In this document: positions 1 through 8,103 of the stretch, one piece after another
How the letters are laid out: each line of letters opens with the position of its first letter
How positions within the stretch are numbered: the stretch's first letter is position 1
From: Persephonella sp. IF05-L8
GTDB lineage: Bacteria; Aquificota; Aquificia; Aquificales; Hydrogenothermaceae
DNA: 64,000 nucleotides
NCBI RefSeq assembly: GCF_000703045.1
Contig: NZ_JNLJ01000001.1
Location: 959,501 to 1,023,500 of the forward strand
Reading direction: 5' to 3'
The notes under the pieces: generated by a model
Databases searched by the model: none
Seen by the model: the letters and a program-made list of their open reading frames with translations, nothing else
Told to the model about the DNA's origin: nothing
Made by a program: the position numbers and the translations under genes

Positions 1-237
1 TTCTTCTGAGGCTCTGTCAAGGGATAAAACTATTTTGTATAAATATCTTATTTTTTTAAGTTCCTCAACTATTTTAGGCATTGCTGGACCTTCAAATTCT
101 GAATACAGAGCAGGCAGGAGTAATACCATATTTCTTCTTTTTGCAAAAAGCTCCAGCTCGTATTCCAGTTCCTCTAAACTTCTTGTATTAAATCTTTGAA
201 GAGTTGTTATAACACCATTCTGAAAAAAGTCCGCCAT
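1..237 (-). CDS. Glycosyltransferase, N-terminal part (GpgS-like), cut by window edge
   Basis: Only the first 79 residues are in the window; the gene runs off the left edge. The start is an ATG at 237-235 with a strong GGAGGG ribosome binding site, 12 nt after the stop of the preceding glycosyltransferase. Seen: an N-terminus with NGVITTLQ, then LLLPALYSEFEGPAMP and a VLSLDRA strand. This pattern is what I recall for glucosyl-3-phosphoglycerate synthase-type GT-A enzymes (GT81/GT2), which join NDP-glucose to 3-phosphoglycerate. The next genes are a second glycosyltransferase, glycerate kinase and a glucosyl-phosphoglycerate phosphatase, so a role in glucosylglycerate synthesis is inferred. 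The catalytic DxD part lies outside the window, so substrate is uncertain. Confidence 0.6.
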   Translation of the reverse strand, partial: MADFFQNGVITTLQRFNTRSLEELEYELELFAKRRNMVLLLPALYSEFEGPAMPKIVEELKKIRYLYKIVLSLDRASEE

Positions 238-249
238 AAAACCCTCCTT

Positions 250-1497
250 TCACCATATTTTTATTAAGTAATCCTTCATATTTTCAAAGATTTCAGCCTG
301 TTTGTTGTAGTATTCCTCGGCTTCGTCATCTGTTTTATCCCTGAGTTCATTTACCAGAGAGGCAACCCTTGCATTGTAAAGGGGTATCATTGTATCAAGG
401 AGTTTAAATTTCTGTCTTGGCGTTGCATGGAAATAAGATGCATATCTATACACAACACGAACCCAGTTTTCAACTGGAAATATAAAATTTTCTAAATTTT
501 CTTCCATATATAACCTTTTTATTAATCTAAAATCTTCTTCTTCTAAGATAGATTTCCATACACCACCAAAGTTGTTATAACCGATTTTGAAATACTCAAT
601 AAGTCCCTGCTGGTCTATTTCAAAAGGCTCTGGTTCCTGTCCAACATAATTTCCAAGTATAGGAACATCTTTTGAACCTTTAACATTTTTCCAGAAACTT
701 TCATACTTTTCCATAAGTCTAAATATTGTTCCTACAACTTCCCTGTACATATGGGATAAATCTTTTCCCGGGTCTTTCTCCTGATGGATTTTTGCTCCAA
801 GTCTTGCCTGACAGATTTTATAACCATCTACAATTGCAGTTGTTGTCATCCATATATCTATTCCAAATTTAGCAACCTCTGTTTCCCAGACATCTTTATC
901 AAGATAGTCCTTTACCAGTTTGTAGGACATACCAAAATCTCCACCTATAGGCTGACGAATTCTGTATCCATAAAGGGCACGGGTAAGGTTATAGGCAATA
1001 GTGTTTGTTATTGTTCCATCAAATTTATATCTTTTGTAGTAGGGACATACATAATCATATCCGTGATATATAGGCTCAATTACATTTTTTACCCATTCTG
1101 GAGTAATAGATTTAAGGTCTGAGTCAAATGTGGCAACTGCTTCAGCTTTTAAAAACTCTGCTGCTTCAAAAACAGCCCTGAGGGCTGAGCCTTTACCTGG
1201 AATTCCTCTGTATATTGTTACTATTTTTTCTATGTTATATCTGGAAATATCTGTTTCTTCAGCTATTTCCCTGGTATCATCTGTTGACCCTCCATCTGAA
1301 ACAAATATTAAACATTTTTTATCCTTAAAGTATCTATCCAATCCTTCTGCCACCTGCTCAATAACATGGGATATTGTTGTCTGACTGTGATAAGCAGGGA
1401 TACCTACCACTATATCGGCGTAACCAAGGCGTTCTATCTTTTTCCTGGCATCTTCCCGTAGAGCTGTTGAAAACCTTATTGTTGGTAATATAATCAT
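250..1497 (-). CDS. ggs: GT-A glycosyltransferase, probable glucosylglycerate synthase
   Basis: This 415-aa protein is a nucleotide-sugar glycosyltransferase of the GT-A fold. Seen: VVGIPAYHSQ near residue 31, VSDGGSTDD near 66-74, a GIPGKGSALR motif near 98-107 and a FDSDL metal/nucleotide site at 124-128; no membrane segment. Known of the family: Persephonella marina makes glucosylglycerate both in two steps (GpgS then GpgP) and in one step from NDP-glucose and D-glycerate (Ggs). Its position 2 nt after a glycerate kinase and near a GpgP-like phosphatase fits this. I infer Ggs here because the next gene looks more like GpgS, but the two could be swapped, and a mannosyl-transferring relative cannot be excluded. 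Start is ATG preceded by a G-rich ribosome binding site. Confidence 0.6.
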   Translation of the reverse strand: MIILPTIRFSTALREDARKKIERLGYADIVVGIPAYHSQTTISHVIEQVAEGLDRYFKDKKCLIFVSDGGSTDDTREIAEETDISRYNIEKIVTIYRGIPGKGSALRAVFEAAEFLKAEAVATFDSDLKSITPEWVKNVIEPIYHGYDYVCPYYKRYKFDGTITNTIAYNLTRALYGYRIRQPIGGDFGMSYKLVKDYLDKDVWETEVAKFGIDIWMTTTAIVDGYKICQARLGAKIHQEKDPGKDLSHMYREVVGTIFRLMEKYESFWKNVKGSKDVPILGNYVGQEPEPFEIDQQGLIEYFKIGYNNFGGVWKSILEEEDFRLIKRLYMEENLENFIFPVENWVRVVYRYASYFHATPRQKFKLLDTMIPLYNARVASLVNELRDKTDDEAEEYYNKQAEIFENMKDYLIKIW

Positions 1498-1499
1498 AA

Positions 1500-2795
1500 T
1501 TAACCCCCTACAATGAGTATAGAAATATCCATTACATTTGTTCCTGTAGCACCTGTTATGATTAAATCTCCTGTTTGTTTGAAAAAGTTATAGGAATTGT
1601 TGTTATTTAGATATTCATCAATATTTAAATTAAGTTGTTTAGCTTTCTCATAACTGTTTTTATCTATTACTGCTCCTGCTGCATCTGAATTACCGTCTAT
1701 TCCGTCTGTTCCCCCTGATAATAAAACTATATTGTCTATATTTTTTATTTCCTGCAGAGCAGAAAGGCAGAACTCCTGATTTCTACCTCCTTTGCCATTC
1801 CCCCGGACTGTTACCGTTGTTTCTCCTCCACTAAGAATACATACAGGTGGTCTGAATGGATTTCCGGATTTTTTGATTTCTTTTCCTATTGCTGTAACTG
1901 CCTTTGCCACTTCCCGTGCTTCACCTTTTAACTGTGAAGTAAGGATGTAGGCAGGTATTTTTTCTTCTGCTTTTTGTTTTGCTTTTTGTAAAGCGATGAG
2001 ATTACTACCTATTATGTAATGTTTTATATTTGGGTTTTCTGATTTTGGTGTGTCTGGGATTTCTCCCTTTAGACCTTTTAGAATTACCTGAAGAACGGTT
2101 TCAGGTATTTTATCCATAAGGTTATATTTTTTGAGAACATTGTAAGCATCCTCAAAGGTTGAAGTATCATAATACATGGGTGCTGAGCCTATAGTGAAAA
2201 GGTCATCCCCGATAACATCAGAAATAACCAGAACTATTCCTCTGGCTTTTGTATATGAGGCAAGTCTGCCTCCTTTTATCATGGATATATGTTTTCGGAT
2301 AATATTTATTTCTTCAATTGGAACTGAATAGGATAAAAGGATATTTGTTAGTTTTTTCAAGTCTTCAAGGGTTATAGGAGGAATAGGCTTTTCTATTAAT
2401 GCAGAGCTACCACCTGAAAGTAGATAAATAAAAAAATCATTTTTATTTAGGTTTTTTAGGCTGTTTATTAGTTCTTCGGCACCCTTTAGACTGTTTTCAT
2501 TTGGGACAGGGTGTCCTCCCTGAATTACTTTTATTTTTCTTAATGGCTCATAGTAATTACAGACTACCAGTCCGTTTACAATTTTATCTCCAAGGATATT
2601 TTCAAGAACTTTTGCCATCTCAATGGAAGCTTTACCACTTCCAAAGATATATATTTTTTCTGGAAGCTGGTAGGTGTCTTGGGAGATAATAAGTTTGTTA
2701 TTGCTGATTTTTAGGGTTTCAGGAATGAGATTTTTAGGTTTTACGTTCTCTATTGCATATAAAAATATCTCAACTGCCATCTGGCGTAAATTCAT
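1500..2795 (-). CDS. Glycerate 2-kinase (MOFRL family)
   Basis: This 431-aa protein matches the GK-II/MOFRL glycerate kinases, which phosphorylate D-glycerate with ATP. Seen: VVCNYYEPLRKIKVIQGGHP near 80-97, an LLSGGSSALIEKP motif near 123-136, ISDVIGDD near 191, and the C-terminal MOFRL domain with LSGGETTVTVRG, GKGGRNQEF and LSGGTDGIDG. Length is normal for the family. The start codon lies 26 nt inside the end of the upstream phosphatase gene, so translation is probably coupled. In a cluster that makes glucosylglycerate, the kinase could set the balance between free glycerate (acceptor for a one-step synthase) and phosphoglycerate; that role is inference. Confidence 0.85.
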   Translation of the reverse strand: MNLRQMAVEIFLYAIENVKPKNLIPETLKISNNKLIISQDTYQLPEKIYIFGSGKASIEMAKVLENILGDKIVNGLVVCNYYEPLRKIKVIQGGHPVPNENSLKGAEELINSLKNLNKNDFFIYLLSGGSSALIEKPIPPITLEDLKKLTNILLSYSVPIEEINIIRKHISMIKGGRLASYTKARGIVLVISDVIGDDLFTIGSAPMYYDTSTFEDAYNVLKKYNLMDKIPETVLQVILKGLKGEIPDTPKSENPNIKHYIIGSNLIALQKAKQKAEEKIPAYILTSQLKGEAREVAKAVTAIGKEIKKSGNPFRPPVCILSGGETTVTVRGNGKGGRNQEFCLSALQEIKNIDNIVLLSGGTDGIDGNSDAAGAVIDKNSYEKAKQLNLNIDEYLNNNNSYNFFKQTGDLIITGATGTNVMDISILIVGG

Positions 2796-3579
2796 TTATT
2801 AGTCTCCTAACAACTGCATTCCAGCCTTTACTACCGGGATATGGAGCTTTTATCAGATTTTTAATGTTCACCTCTTCATATTTATTATTAATTTTTGGAA
2901 TAAGAATGGGAATGTCAACATTTTCAAGCATTGGAATATCGTTTTTGCTATCTCCTATTCCTATGGTTATGATATCCCCTATATTCTTTTTGAATATGTC
3001 TGATGTGATTTTGACAGCCTTCCCTTTGTCCTGATTTTTTCCTATTAGATGATAAAAACGACCACCTTTTGTGATTTTTAGACCATTTTTTTCTGCAAGT
3101 TTTTCAAGCTCAGATAAGAGTTCAGGCTTTTCTGTTATAAAAGGCTCTGTAAACTCCCTTTGTTTTGCCAGTTTTGCTTTTTCTACAGAAAGACCTGTTA
3201 AAGCTGCCACCTCTTCAACTGACATATCCCCAAAACCTTTTAGTCCAAACTCTCCCTTTACTCTGTTAAAAAATTCTCTTATTTTCTGGTAAGTTTCTCC
3301 CAATACAATAACCTGATAATTATCCTTTACAGGAGCATCAATACGGAAATTCCTGTAGCCAAGAGGGAAAAATATTGCTGCCCCATTTTCAACAATGAAA
3401 GGCTCTTTTATACCTATCTCCTGCTGGAGAAGTTCAACTTCTATTCTGGTTTTACTGGTAGTGAATATCAAAGGAATTTTGAGCTTTTTTATTTTCTCGA
3501 GGCTTTCCGTAGCATCCGAATAAGAGTAATCATCATGGTTTAATAATGAACCATCAAGGTCTGTAAATATAACTAACAT
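2770..3579 (-). CDS. gpgP: Glucosyl/mannosyl-3-phosphoglycerate phosphatase, HAD family
   Basis: The 269-aa protein is a HAD-superfamily Cof/MPGP-type phosphatase expected to remove phosphate from glucosyl-3-phosphoglycerate, giving glucosylglycerate. Seen: the nucleophile motif FTDLDGSLL (residues 5-13), FTTSKTR (motif II region), EFTEPF, GGRFYHLIG with DKGKAV (motif III), and GIGDSKNDIPML (motif IV). REFTEPF and GRFYHLIG are, as I recall, typical of the mannosyl-3-phosphoglycerate phosphatase subfamily rather than of general Cof enzymes. Glucosyl rather than mannosyl substrate is inferred from the likely organism. The start is 3 nt after phoR, with its ribosome binding site (AGGTGA) inside the phoR end, so it is co-translated with the phosphate-sensing kinase. 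Confidence 0.8.
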   Translation of the reverse strand: MLVIFTDLDGSLLNHDDYSYSDATESLEKIKKLKIPLIFTTSKTRIEVELLQQEIGIKEPFIVENGAAIFFPLGYRNFRIDAPVKDNYQVIVLGETYQKIREFFNRVKGEFGLKGFGDMSVEEVAALTGLSVEKAKLAKQREFTEPFITEKPELLSELEKLAEKNGLKITKGGRFYHLIGKNQDKGKAVKITSDIFKKNIGDIITIGIGDSKNDIPMLENVDIPILIPKINNKYEEVNIKNLIKAPYPGSKGWNAVVRRLINEFTPDGS

Positions 3580-3582
3580 GGT

Positions 3583-4581
3583 TCACCTGATAGGAATTTT
3601 TACTGTGAATTTTGAGCCCTTCCCAGGTTCACTCTGGACTTCTACTTTACCGTCGTGGGCTTCTGTTATATGTTTCACAATGGATAATCCAAGTCCTGTT
3701 CCTCCTTCATTTCTGCTTCTGGATTTATCCACCCTGTAAAATCTTTCAAAAATTAAAGGAACTGCCTCTTTGGGAATACCTATTCCAGTATCTTCCACAG
3801 TAATAGCTGCATATTTTTCGCTTTTACTTGAGTAAACTTTTACCCGGCCACCTGATTTGTTGTATTTAATGGCATTTTCCACAAGATTTTTCAATAAAAT
3901 ATTAAATTTTTTCTCATCAACAAAAATAGAAAAATCTCTGTCCACCTGATTTTCAAGTTTTATTCCTTTTTCATTTGCTATATGCTGCAGGTCTTCAAAG
4001 ACCTGCTGAACCATGCTGTATAGATTGATATAGTTTTTCTGAATTTTATCCTCTTTTGACTCAATTTTTGCAAGGATAAGAAGGTCATTTATCAGGCTGT
4101 CCATCTGATTTATTCTTTTTTTAGCTTTTGATAAAAAAGTTCTGACTAACTGTAAATCATCTTCATTTTCTATAGTTTCAATAACTCCTTTCAGGACTGT
4201 GATAGGTGTCTTGAGTTCATGGGAGACGTTTGAAACAAAATCCTTTTTTGCCTGCTTATAAAGCTCAAAAGGTGTTATATCCTGAAAATGAATTACTTTA
4301 TGGTTGTTAATCTTAAAAACTCTGGCAAGGAATATATCATCATCTATTGTTATTTCTTCTTTTAGTTCTCCTTCTATATCTGCATTAATAAGAGAATACA
4401 AATAATTATTTTTGATTTCTTCTACCGATAGGATTTCTTCTGTATTTTTAAGCCCTAAGAGCTTTCGTGCATATTTATTTATATATTGAATATTTTTATT
4501 TTCATCAATTACGATTAAGCCTTCCTGCAGGTAATCCAAAAACTCAACAAGTGTGTTTTTTAGTAAATCATTCATTCTCAT
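3583..4581 (-). CDS. phoR: Phosphate regulon sensor histidine kinase PhoR-like
   Basis: This 332-aa histidine kinase has a PAS domain (about residues 10-100), a HisKA domain with VSHELKTP (phosphoacceptor His about 121) and an HATPase_c domain with NLVENAIKYN (N box), DTGIGIP (G1), FERFYR (F box) and GTGLGLS (G2). It overlaps the end of phoU by 14 nt, which with the pst genes upstream identifies it as PhoR, the kinase that reads phosphate status via Pst/PhoU. Odd: it has no membrane-spanning segment at the N-terminus, unlike E. coli PhoR, so it should be a soluble kinase recruited through PhoU/PstB. No response regulator (phoB/phoP) is in the window. Confidence 0.88.
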   Translation of the reverse strand: MRMNDLLKNTLVEFLDYLQEGLIVIDENKNIQYINKYARKLLGLKNTEEILSVEEIKNNYLYSLINADIEGELKEEITIDDDIFLARVFKINNHKVIHFQDITPFELYKQAKKDFVSNVSHELKTPITVLKGVIETIENEDDLQLVRTFLSKAKKRINQMDSLINDLLILAKIESKEDKIQKNYINLYSMVQQVFEDLQHIANEKGIKLENQVDRDFSIFVDEKKFNILLKNLVENAIKYNKSGGRVKVYSSKSEKYAAITVEDTGIGIPKEAVPLIFERFYRVDKSRSRNEGGTGLGLSIVKHITEAHDGKVEVQSEPGKGSKFTVKIPIR

Positions 4582-5230
4582 CCAGTTCCTGATGCCTGAG
4601 CATTTTTCCTTCTTTCATGTAGATAACTTCTTCTGCAAGATTTGTTGCTATGTCTGCAACCCTCTCAAGATTTGAGGAAACAGTAATCAGTCTTATGCCT
4701 ACCTTAATATTTTTTGGGTCTTCCACCATATATGTGTATATTTCTCTAATGATTTGCTCATGAAGAGCATCCACTTTGTCATCCCTTTCTATAACCTGTC
4801 TTGCCAGCTCTGTGTCCAGGGTTTCCAGAGATTTAACAGCATCCCTGACCATATTGAGAACTATCTCTGTCATAACTGGAAGGTCAACATATTCTTTAAG
4901 TTTCGGCTTTGTTAGTATTCTTTCTGCCTGCTCTTTTATGTTTTCTGCATGGTCGCCTATTCTCTCTAAATCCCTGTTAACAAATAAATCCATTACCAGC
5001 ATTCTCAGATATTTTGCTTCCGGCTGAAATCTGGCAATTGTTGTGATTATCAGGGTTTCATTTTCAACTTCCATCTGGTCTATCTTTGGTTCTAACTCAT
5101 CAACAACCTTTAGATACTCAGGGTTGTGCTCTATGATTGCTTTAACTGCATTTTCAATCATTGTGTCAGCCATCTCGGCCATATTTATAAGTCTGTCTCT
5201 GATTTCTTCAAGTCTTGGCTTTAAAAGCAT
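4568..5230 (-). CDS. phoU: Phosphate transport regulator PhoU
   Basis: The 220-aa, all-helical protein has two tandem PhoU repeats of three helices each. The family signature motif appears as DLERIGDHAENI (first repeat) and NLERVADIATNLAEEV (second repeat). PhoU links the Pst transporter to PhoR and damps both phosphate uptake and PhoR signalling when phosphate is plentiful. It lies 14 nt downstream of pstB and overlaps phoR, the usual order. No unusual residues are seen. Confidence 0.95.
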   Translation of the reverse strand: MLLKPRLEEIRDRLINMAEMADTMIENAVKAIIEHNPEYLKVVDELEPKIDQMEVENETLIITTIARFQPEAKYLRMLVMDLFVNRDLERIGDHAENIKEQAERILTKPKLKEYVDLPVMTEIVLNMVRDAVKSLETLDTELARQVIERDDKVDALHEQIIREIYTYMVEDPKNIKVGIRLITVSSNLERVADIATNLAEEVIYMKEGKMLRHQELDENE

Positions 5231-5244
5231 TACTTCCTCCTTTA

Positions 5245-6027
5245 TTATCCAAATCTACCACTTACATAATCTTCTGTGAGTTTTTCTTTAGGTGCAGTAA
5301 ATATAATATCAGTTTTATCAAATTCAATAAGTTCACCAAGATACATAAAGGCAGTGTAATCAGATACACGGGCTGCCTGCTGCATATTGTGGGTAACTAT
5401 CAGGATTGTTACTGTCTCTTTTAGCTGGACTACCAGTTCTTCTATCTTTGATGTTGATATTGGGTCAAGGGCTGATGTTGGTTCGTCAAAAAGTAAAACT
5501 TCAGGTTCAACAGCGAGGGCTCTTGCTATAACAAGTCTCTGTTGCTGTCCCCCTGACATTCCTGTTGCAGGCTCTTTCAGTCTGTCCTTTACTTCATCCC
5601 AGAGAGCTGCTTGTCTTAAAGCCTTTTCTACCCTTTCTTCAAGCTCAGCTTTATCACGGATACCTCTAAGTTTTAATCCATAAGCAACATTATCAAATAT
5701 ACTCATTGGAAATGGAGTGGGTTTCTGAAATACCATTCCAACCCGGGAGCGAAGGTCTATAAGGTCAATATCATCAGAGAGTATATTAGTTCCGTCTAAA
5801 AGGATTTCTCCCTCATATTTATTTCCTGGATAAAGGTCATGCATTCTGTTAAAACATCTAAGCAAAGTTGTTTTCCCACAACCAGAGGGTCCAATAAGTG
5901 CTGTTACCTTATTTTCATAGACAGGTAGATTAATACCCTTTAATGCTGCCTTTTCCTTATCTGGATATCCCTGTCCCGAATACCAGAAATATAAATCTTT
6001 TACCTTTATTTTTTCTTTTTCTGACAT
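5245..6027 (-). CDS. pstB: Phosphate ABC transporter ATP-binding protein PstB
   Basis: This 260-aa cytoplasmic ATPase drives high-affinity phosphate import. Seen: Walker [10 protein letters not shown] at 46-54, the Q-loop region [15 protein letters not shown] (a PstB hallmark), the ABC signature SGGQQQR, Walker [13 protein letters not shown] and the switch His in VTHNM. Length and motif spacing are typical. It is separated from pstA by 9 nt and carries a clear ribosome binding site (GGAGG) before the ATG. Confidence 0.97.
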   Translation of the reverse strand: MSEKEKIKVKDLYFWYSGQGYPDKEKAALKGINLPVYENKVTALIGPSGCGKTTLLRCFNRMHDLYPGNKYEGEILLDGTNILSDDIDLIDLRSRVGMVFQKPTPFPMSIFDNVAYGLKLRGIRDKAELEERVEKALRQAALWDEVKDRLKEPATGMSGGQQQRLVIARALAVEPEVLLFDEPTSALDPISTSKIEELVVQLKETVTILIVTHNMQQAARVSDYTAFMYLGELIEFDKTDIIFTAPKEKLTEDYVSGRFG

Positions 6028-6036
6028 AAAAACCTC

Positions 6037-7095
6037 CTATCCCTTGTATTTCCAGTGGATTATGCCTCTGGAAATTAAAGTAACAAGCAGTATAAAAAAT
6101 GTTATTACAAAAGAAGCAGCCCAGGCTTGGGTATGCCAGTCCTCATAAGGTCCCATGGCATACACGAATATTGTAACCGTCAGGGAAGCAATAGGCTCAT
6201 TCATATCCAGAGTAAAAAATGAGTTATTAAAGGACGTAAATAGTAAAGGTGCTGTTTCTCCTGCCACTCTGGATATAGAGAGTATTACCCCGGTTAAAAT
6301 TCCTGTTGCTGCAGATTTATAAACAATATCCTTTATTACGGTAAAATATGAAGCTCCAAGAGCAAAAGCAGCCTCCCTTAAAGTCCATGGAACAAGGGAA
6401 AGCATATCTTCTGTAGTCCTCAGGATTACCGGTATCATTATGAATGCAAGGGCTGCAGCTCCTGCCCACCCGTTAAATCCATGTATTCTGTCAACCAATT
6501 TTGTGCTCAGGAATATAAAAAGCAATACACCAATGATAACTGAAATAGAAATTAGAACTGTTTTTATAAACCTTCCTTTTTTAGGGTCTTTTATAACAAG
6601 GATTTTTCCTGTTAGCAGATTAAGAACCCCATATATAACTATTGCAATCACAGCTGATAAAAATCCTACAGCAACTTCTCCACCCCAGTTTAGCTGTCCC
6701 TGAGGCTTTACAAGAATTGCATATATAAATGTACCTACAACAATAGACGGCACAGATACCATAATATCAGACAGAAAGCTTATAACCTGTGCCCATTTTG
6801 TTCCCCTTGCATATTCAGCAATAAATGTTCCTGCAAGAATACCAATAGGAACCCCTATAATAACGGCAAAAAATACTATTTCCAGTTGCCCTACAAATGC
6901 ATTTCTCAATCCACCTCCCGGAATTCCCGGAGGGGCTGGGTCTTCTGTGAAAAGTTCCCAGTTAATACCTGCTATCCCATGCCTTAAAACATCTATAAGA
7001 ATAAAAGACAGCCAGAAAAGACCTATTCCAGCTGCAACTGATGAAAGTGTCAGAGCAATAAAACTTTTTATTTTTCTTCTTTTTACAAGGCTCAT
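6037..7095 (-). CDS. pstA: Phosphate ABC transporter permease PstA
   Basis: The 352-aa inner-membrane permease has an N-terminal helix, a periplasmic stretch and a core of about six further membrane segments. The EAA-type loop that contacts PstB reads LREAAFALGASYFTVIKDIV. Compared with a usual PstA of about 280-300 residues it is somewhat long; the extra part is a middle segment near residues 155-205 holding another hydrophobic stretch (LISISVIIGVLLFIFL). Start and stop overlap with pstC as ATGA. It forms the channel with PstC. Confidence 0.95.
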   Translation of the reverse strand: MSLVKRRKIKSFIALTLSSVAAGIGLFWLSFILIDVLRHGIAGINWELFTEDPAPPGIPGGGLRNAFVGQLEIVFFAVIIGVPIGILAGTFIAEYARGTKWAQVISFLSDIMVSVPSIVVGTFIYAILVKPQGQLNWGGEVAVGFLSAVIAIVIYGVLNLLTGKILVIKDPKKGRFIKTVLISISVIIGVLLFIFLSTKLVDRIHGFNGWAGAAALAFIMIPVILRTTEDMLSLVPWTLREAAFALGASYFTVIKDIVYKSAATGILTGVILSISRVAGETAPLLFTSFNNSFFTLDMNEPIASLTVTIFVYAMGPYEDWHTQAWAASFVITFFILLVTLISRGIIHWKYKG

Positions 7096-8033
7096 CTTGA
7101 GTATCCCCTCTCAGCTTTCATAAGGAAATATTTTGCAATAGCAAGGATTATAAAGCTTAATGAGAATAGTATCAGTGCAAGATAAAACAGAGATGACAGA
7201 TATATATCCGAATCTGCCTCTGTAAATTCGTTTGCCAGAGTTACTGTGATTGTGGCAGCTGCGTCAAATAAAGAAGTTGTTATCTGGTGGTTATTTCCAA
7301 GGACAAATGCCACAGCCATTGTTTCTCCAAGTGCTCTTCCAAGAGCCAGAACAATCCCACCATAAATCCCAAGTTTTGCGTAGGGTATCATAATATCCTT
7401 TACAACTTCCCATTTTGTAGCTCCCAGGGCATAGGCAGATTCTTTCATTAAATTGGGTGTTAGATTTAAAGCATCCCTTGCTATACTTGCTATGAAAGGA
7501 ATTATCATAATACTCAGTATCAGACTTGCTGTGAAAAGGTCTATACCCTGTGGATTTCCCTCAAATAATTTTCCAATTAAAGGTATCTTACCGAGGGTTT
7601 TTTGCATAAAGGGCTCTATATACTCAGCCATTAACGGAGCCAGGGTAAAAAGTCCCCACATACCGTATATGATACTGGGAATTGCAGCAAGCATTTCAAT
7701 TGCAATTCCTATAGGGGTTTTTAGTAGTTTCGGGGATACTTCTGTCAGGAATATTGCTATTCCAAGGGCAACAGGAATTGCCATTGCAAGAGATAGCACT
7801 GTGGTAACCAGTGTTCCGTAAAGGGGTGCTGCAGCTCCAAAAATATTTTTAACAGGGTCCCAGTCAACAGTAAAAATAAAGTTGAGCAGTCCAAATCTAT
7901 GAATAGCCAGTGATGATTCATCATAAAGAACAAATATTGTGGAAAGAACCAGGGTTAAAACAAGAAATGAAGCAGAGAAAGAAATAATTCCAAATGCAAT
8001 ATCGGACAGGGGCAGATTTTTTAATTTTTTCAT
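7092..8033 (-). CDS. pstC: Phosphate ABC transporter permease PstC
   Basis: This 313-aa permease has about six membrane segments and the conserved cytoplasmic loop KESAYALGATKWEVVKDIM that docks onto PstB. The motif AAIPSIIYGMWGLF is typical of PstC. It follows pstS after 70 nt that hold a hairpin with a T-run, so its expression is probably lower than that of pstS. It overlaps pstA by 4 nt. Confidence 0.96.
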   Translation of the reverse strand: MKKLKNLPLSDIAFGIISFSASFLVLTLVLSTIFVLYDESSLAIHRFGLLNFIFTVDWDPVKNIFGAAAPLYGTLVTTVLSLAMAIPVALGIAIFLTEVSPKLLKTPIGIAIEMLAAIPSIIYGMWGLFTLAPLMAEYIEPFMQKTLGKIPLIGKLFEGNPQGIDLFTASLILSIMIIPFIASIARDALNLTPNLMKESAYALGATKWEVVKDIMIPYAKLGIYGGIVLALGRALGETMAVAFVLGNNHQITTSLFDAAATITVTLANEFTEADSDIYLSSLFYLALILFSLSFIILAIAKYFLMKAERGYSR

Positions 8034-8068
8034 CCTATTCCCACATGAGAATTTTTTAAAATTATAGC

Positions 8069-8096
8069 AAAAAGAGGAAGGATAAACCCCTCCTCT
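8069..8096 (-). terminator. Attenuator hairpin between pstS and pstC
   Basis: Read on the minus strand, AGAGGA (8096-8091) pairs with TCCTCT (8078-8073), with two or three more G-C pairs possible inside, and is followed at once by TTTTT (8073-8069). It sits between the stop of pstS and the start of pstC, inside an operon that continues. This shape fits a partial Rho-independent terminator that lets the binding protein be made in excess over the membrane parts, a common arrangement in binding-protein transporters. Confidence 0.65.
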
Positions 8097-8103
8097 AAGA
8101 TAT

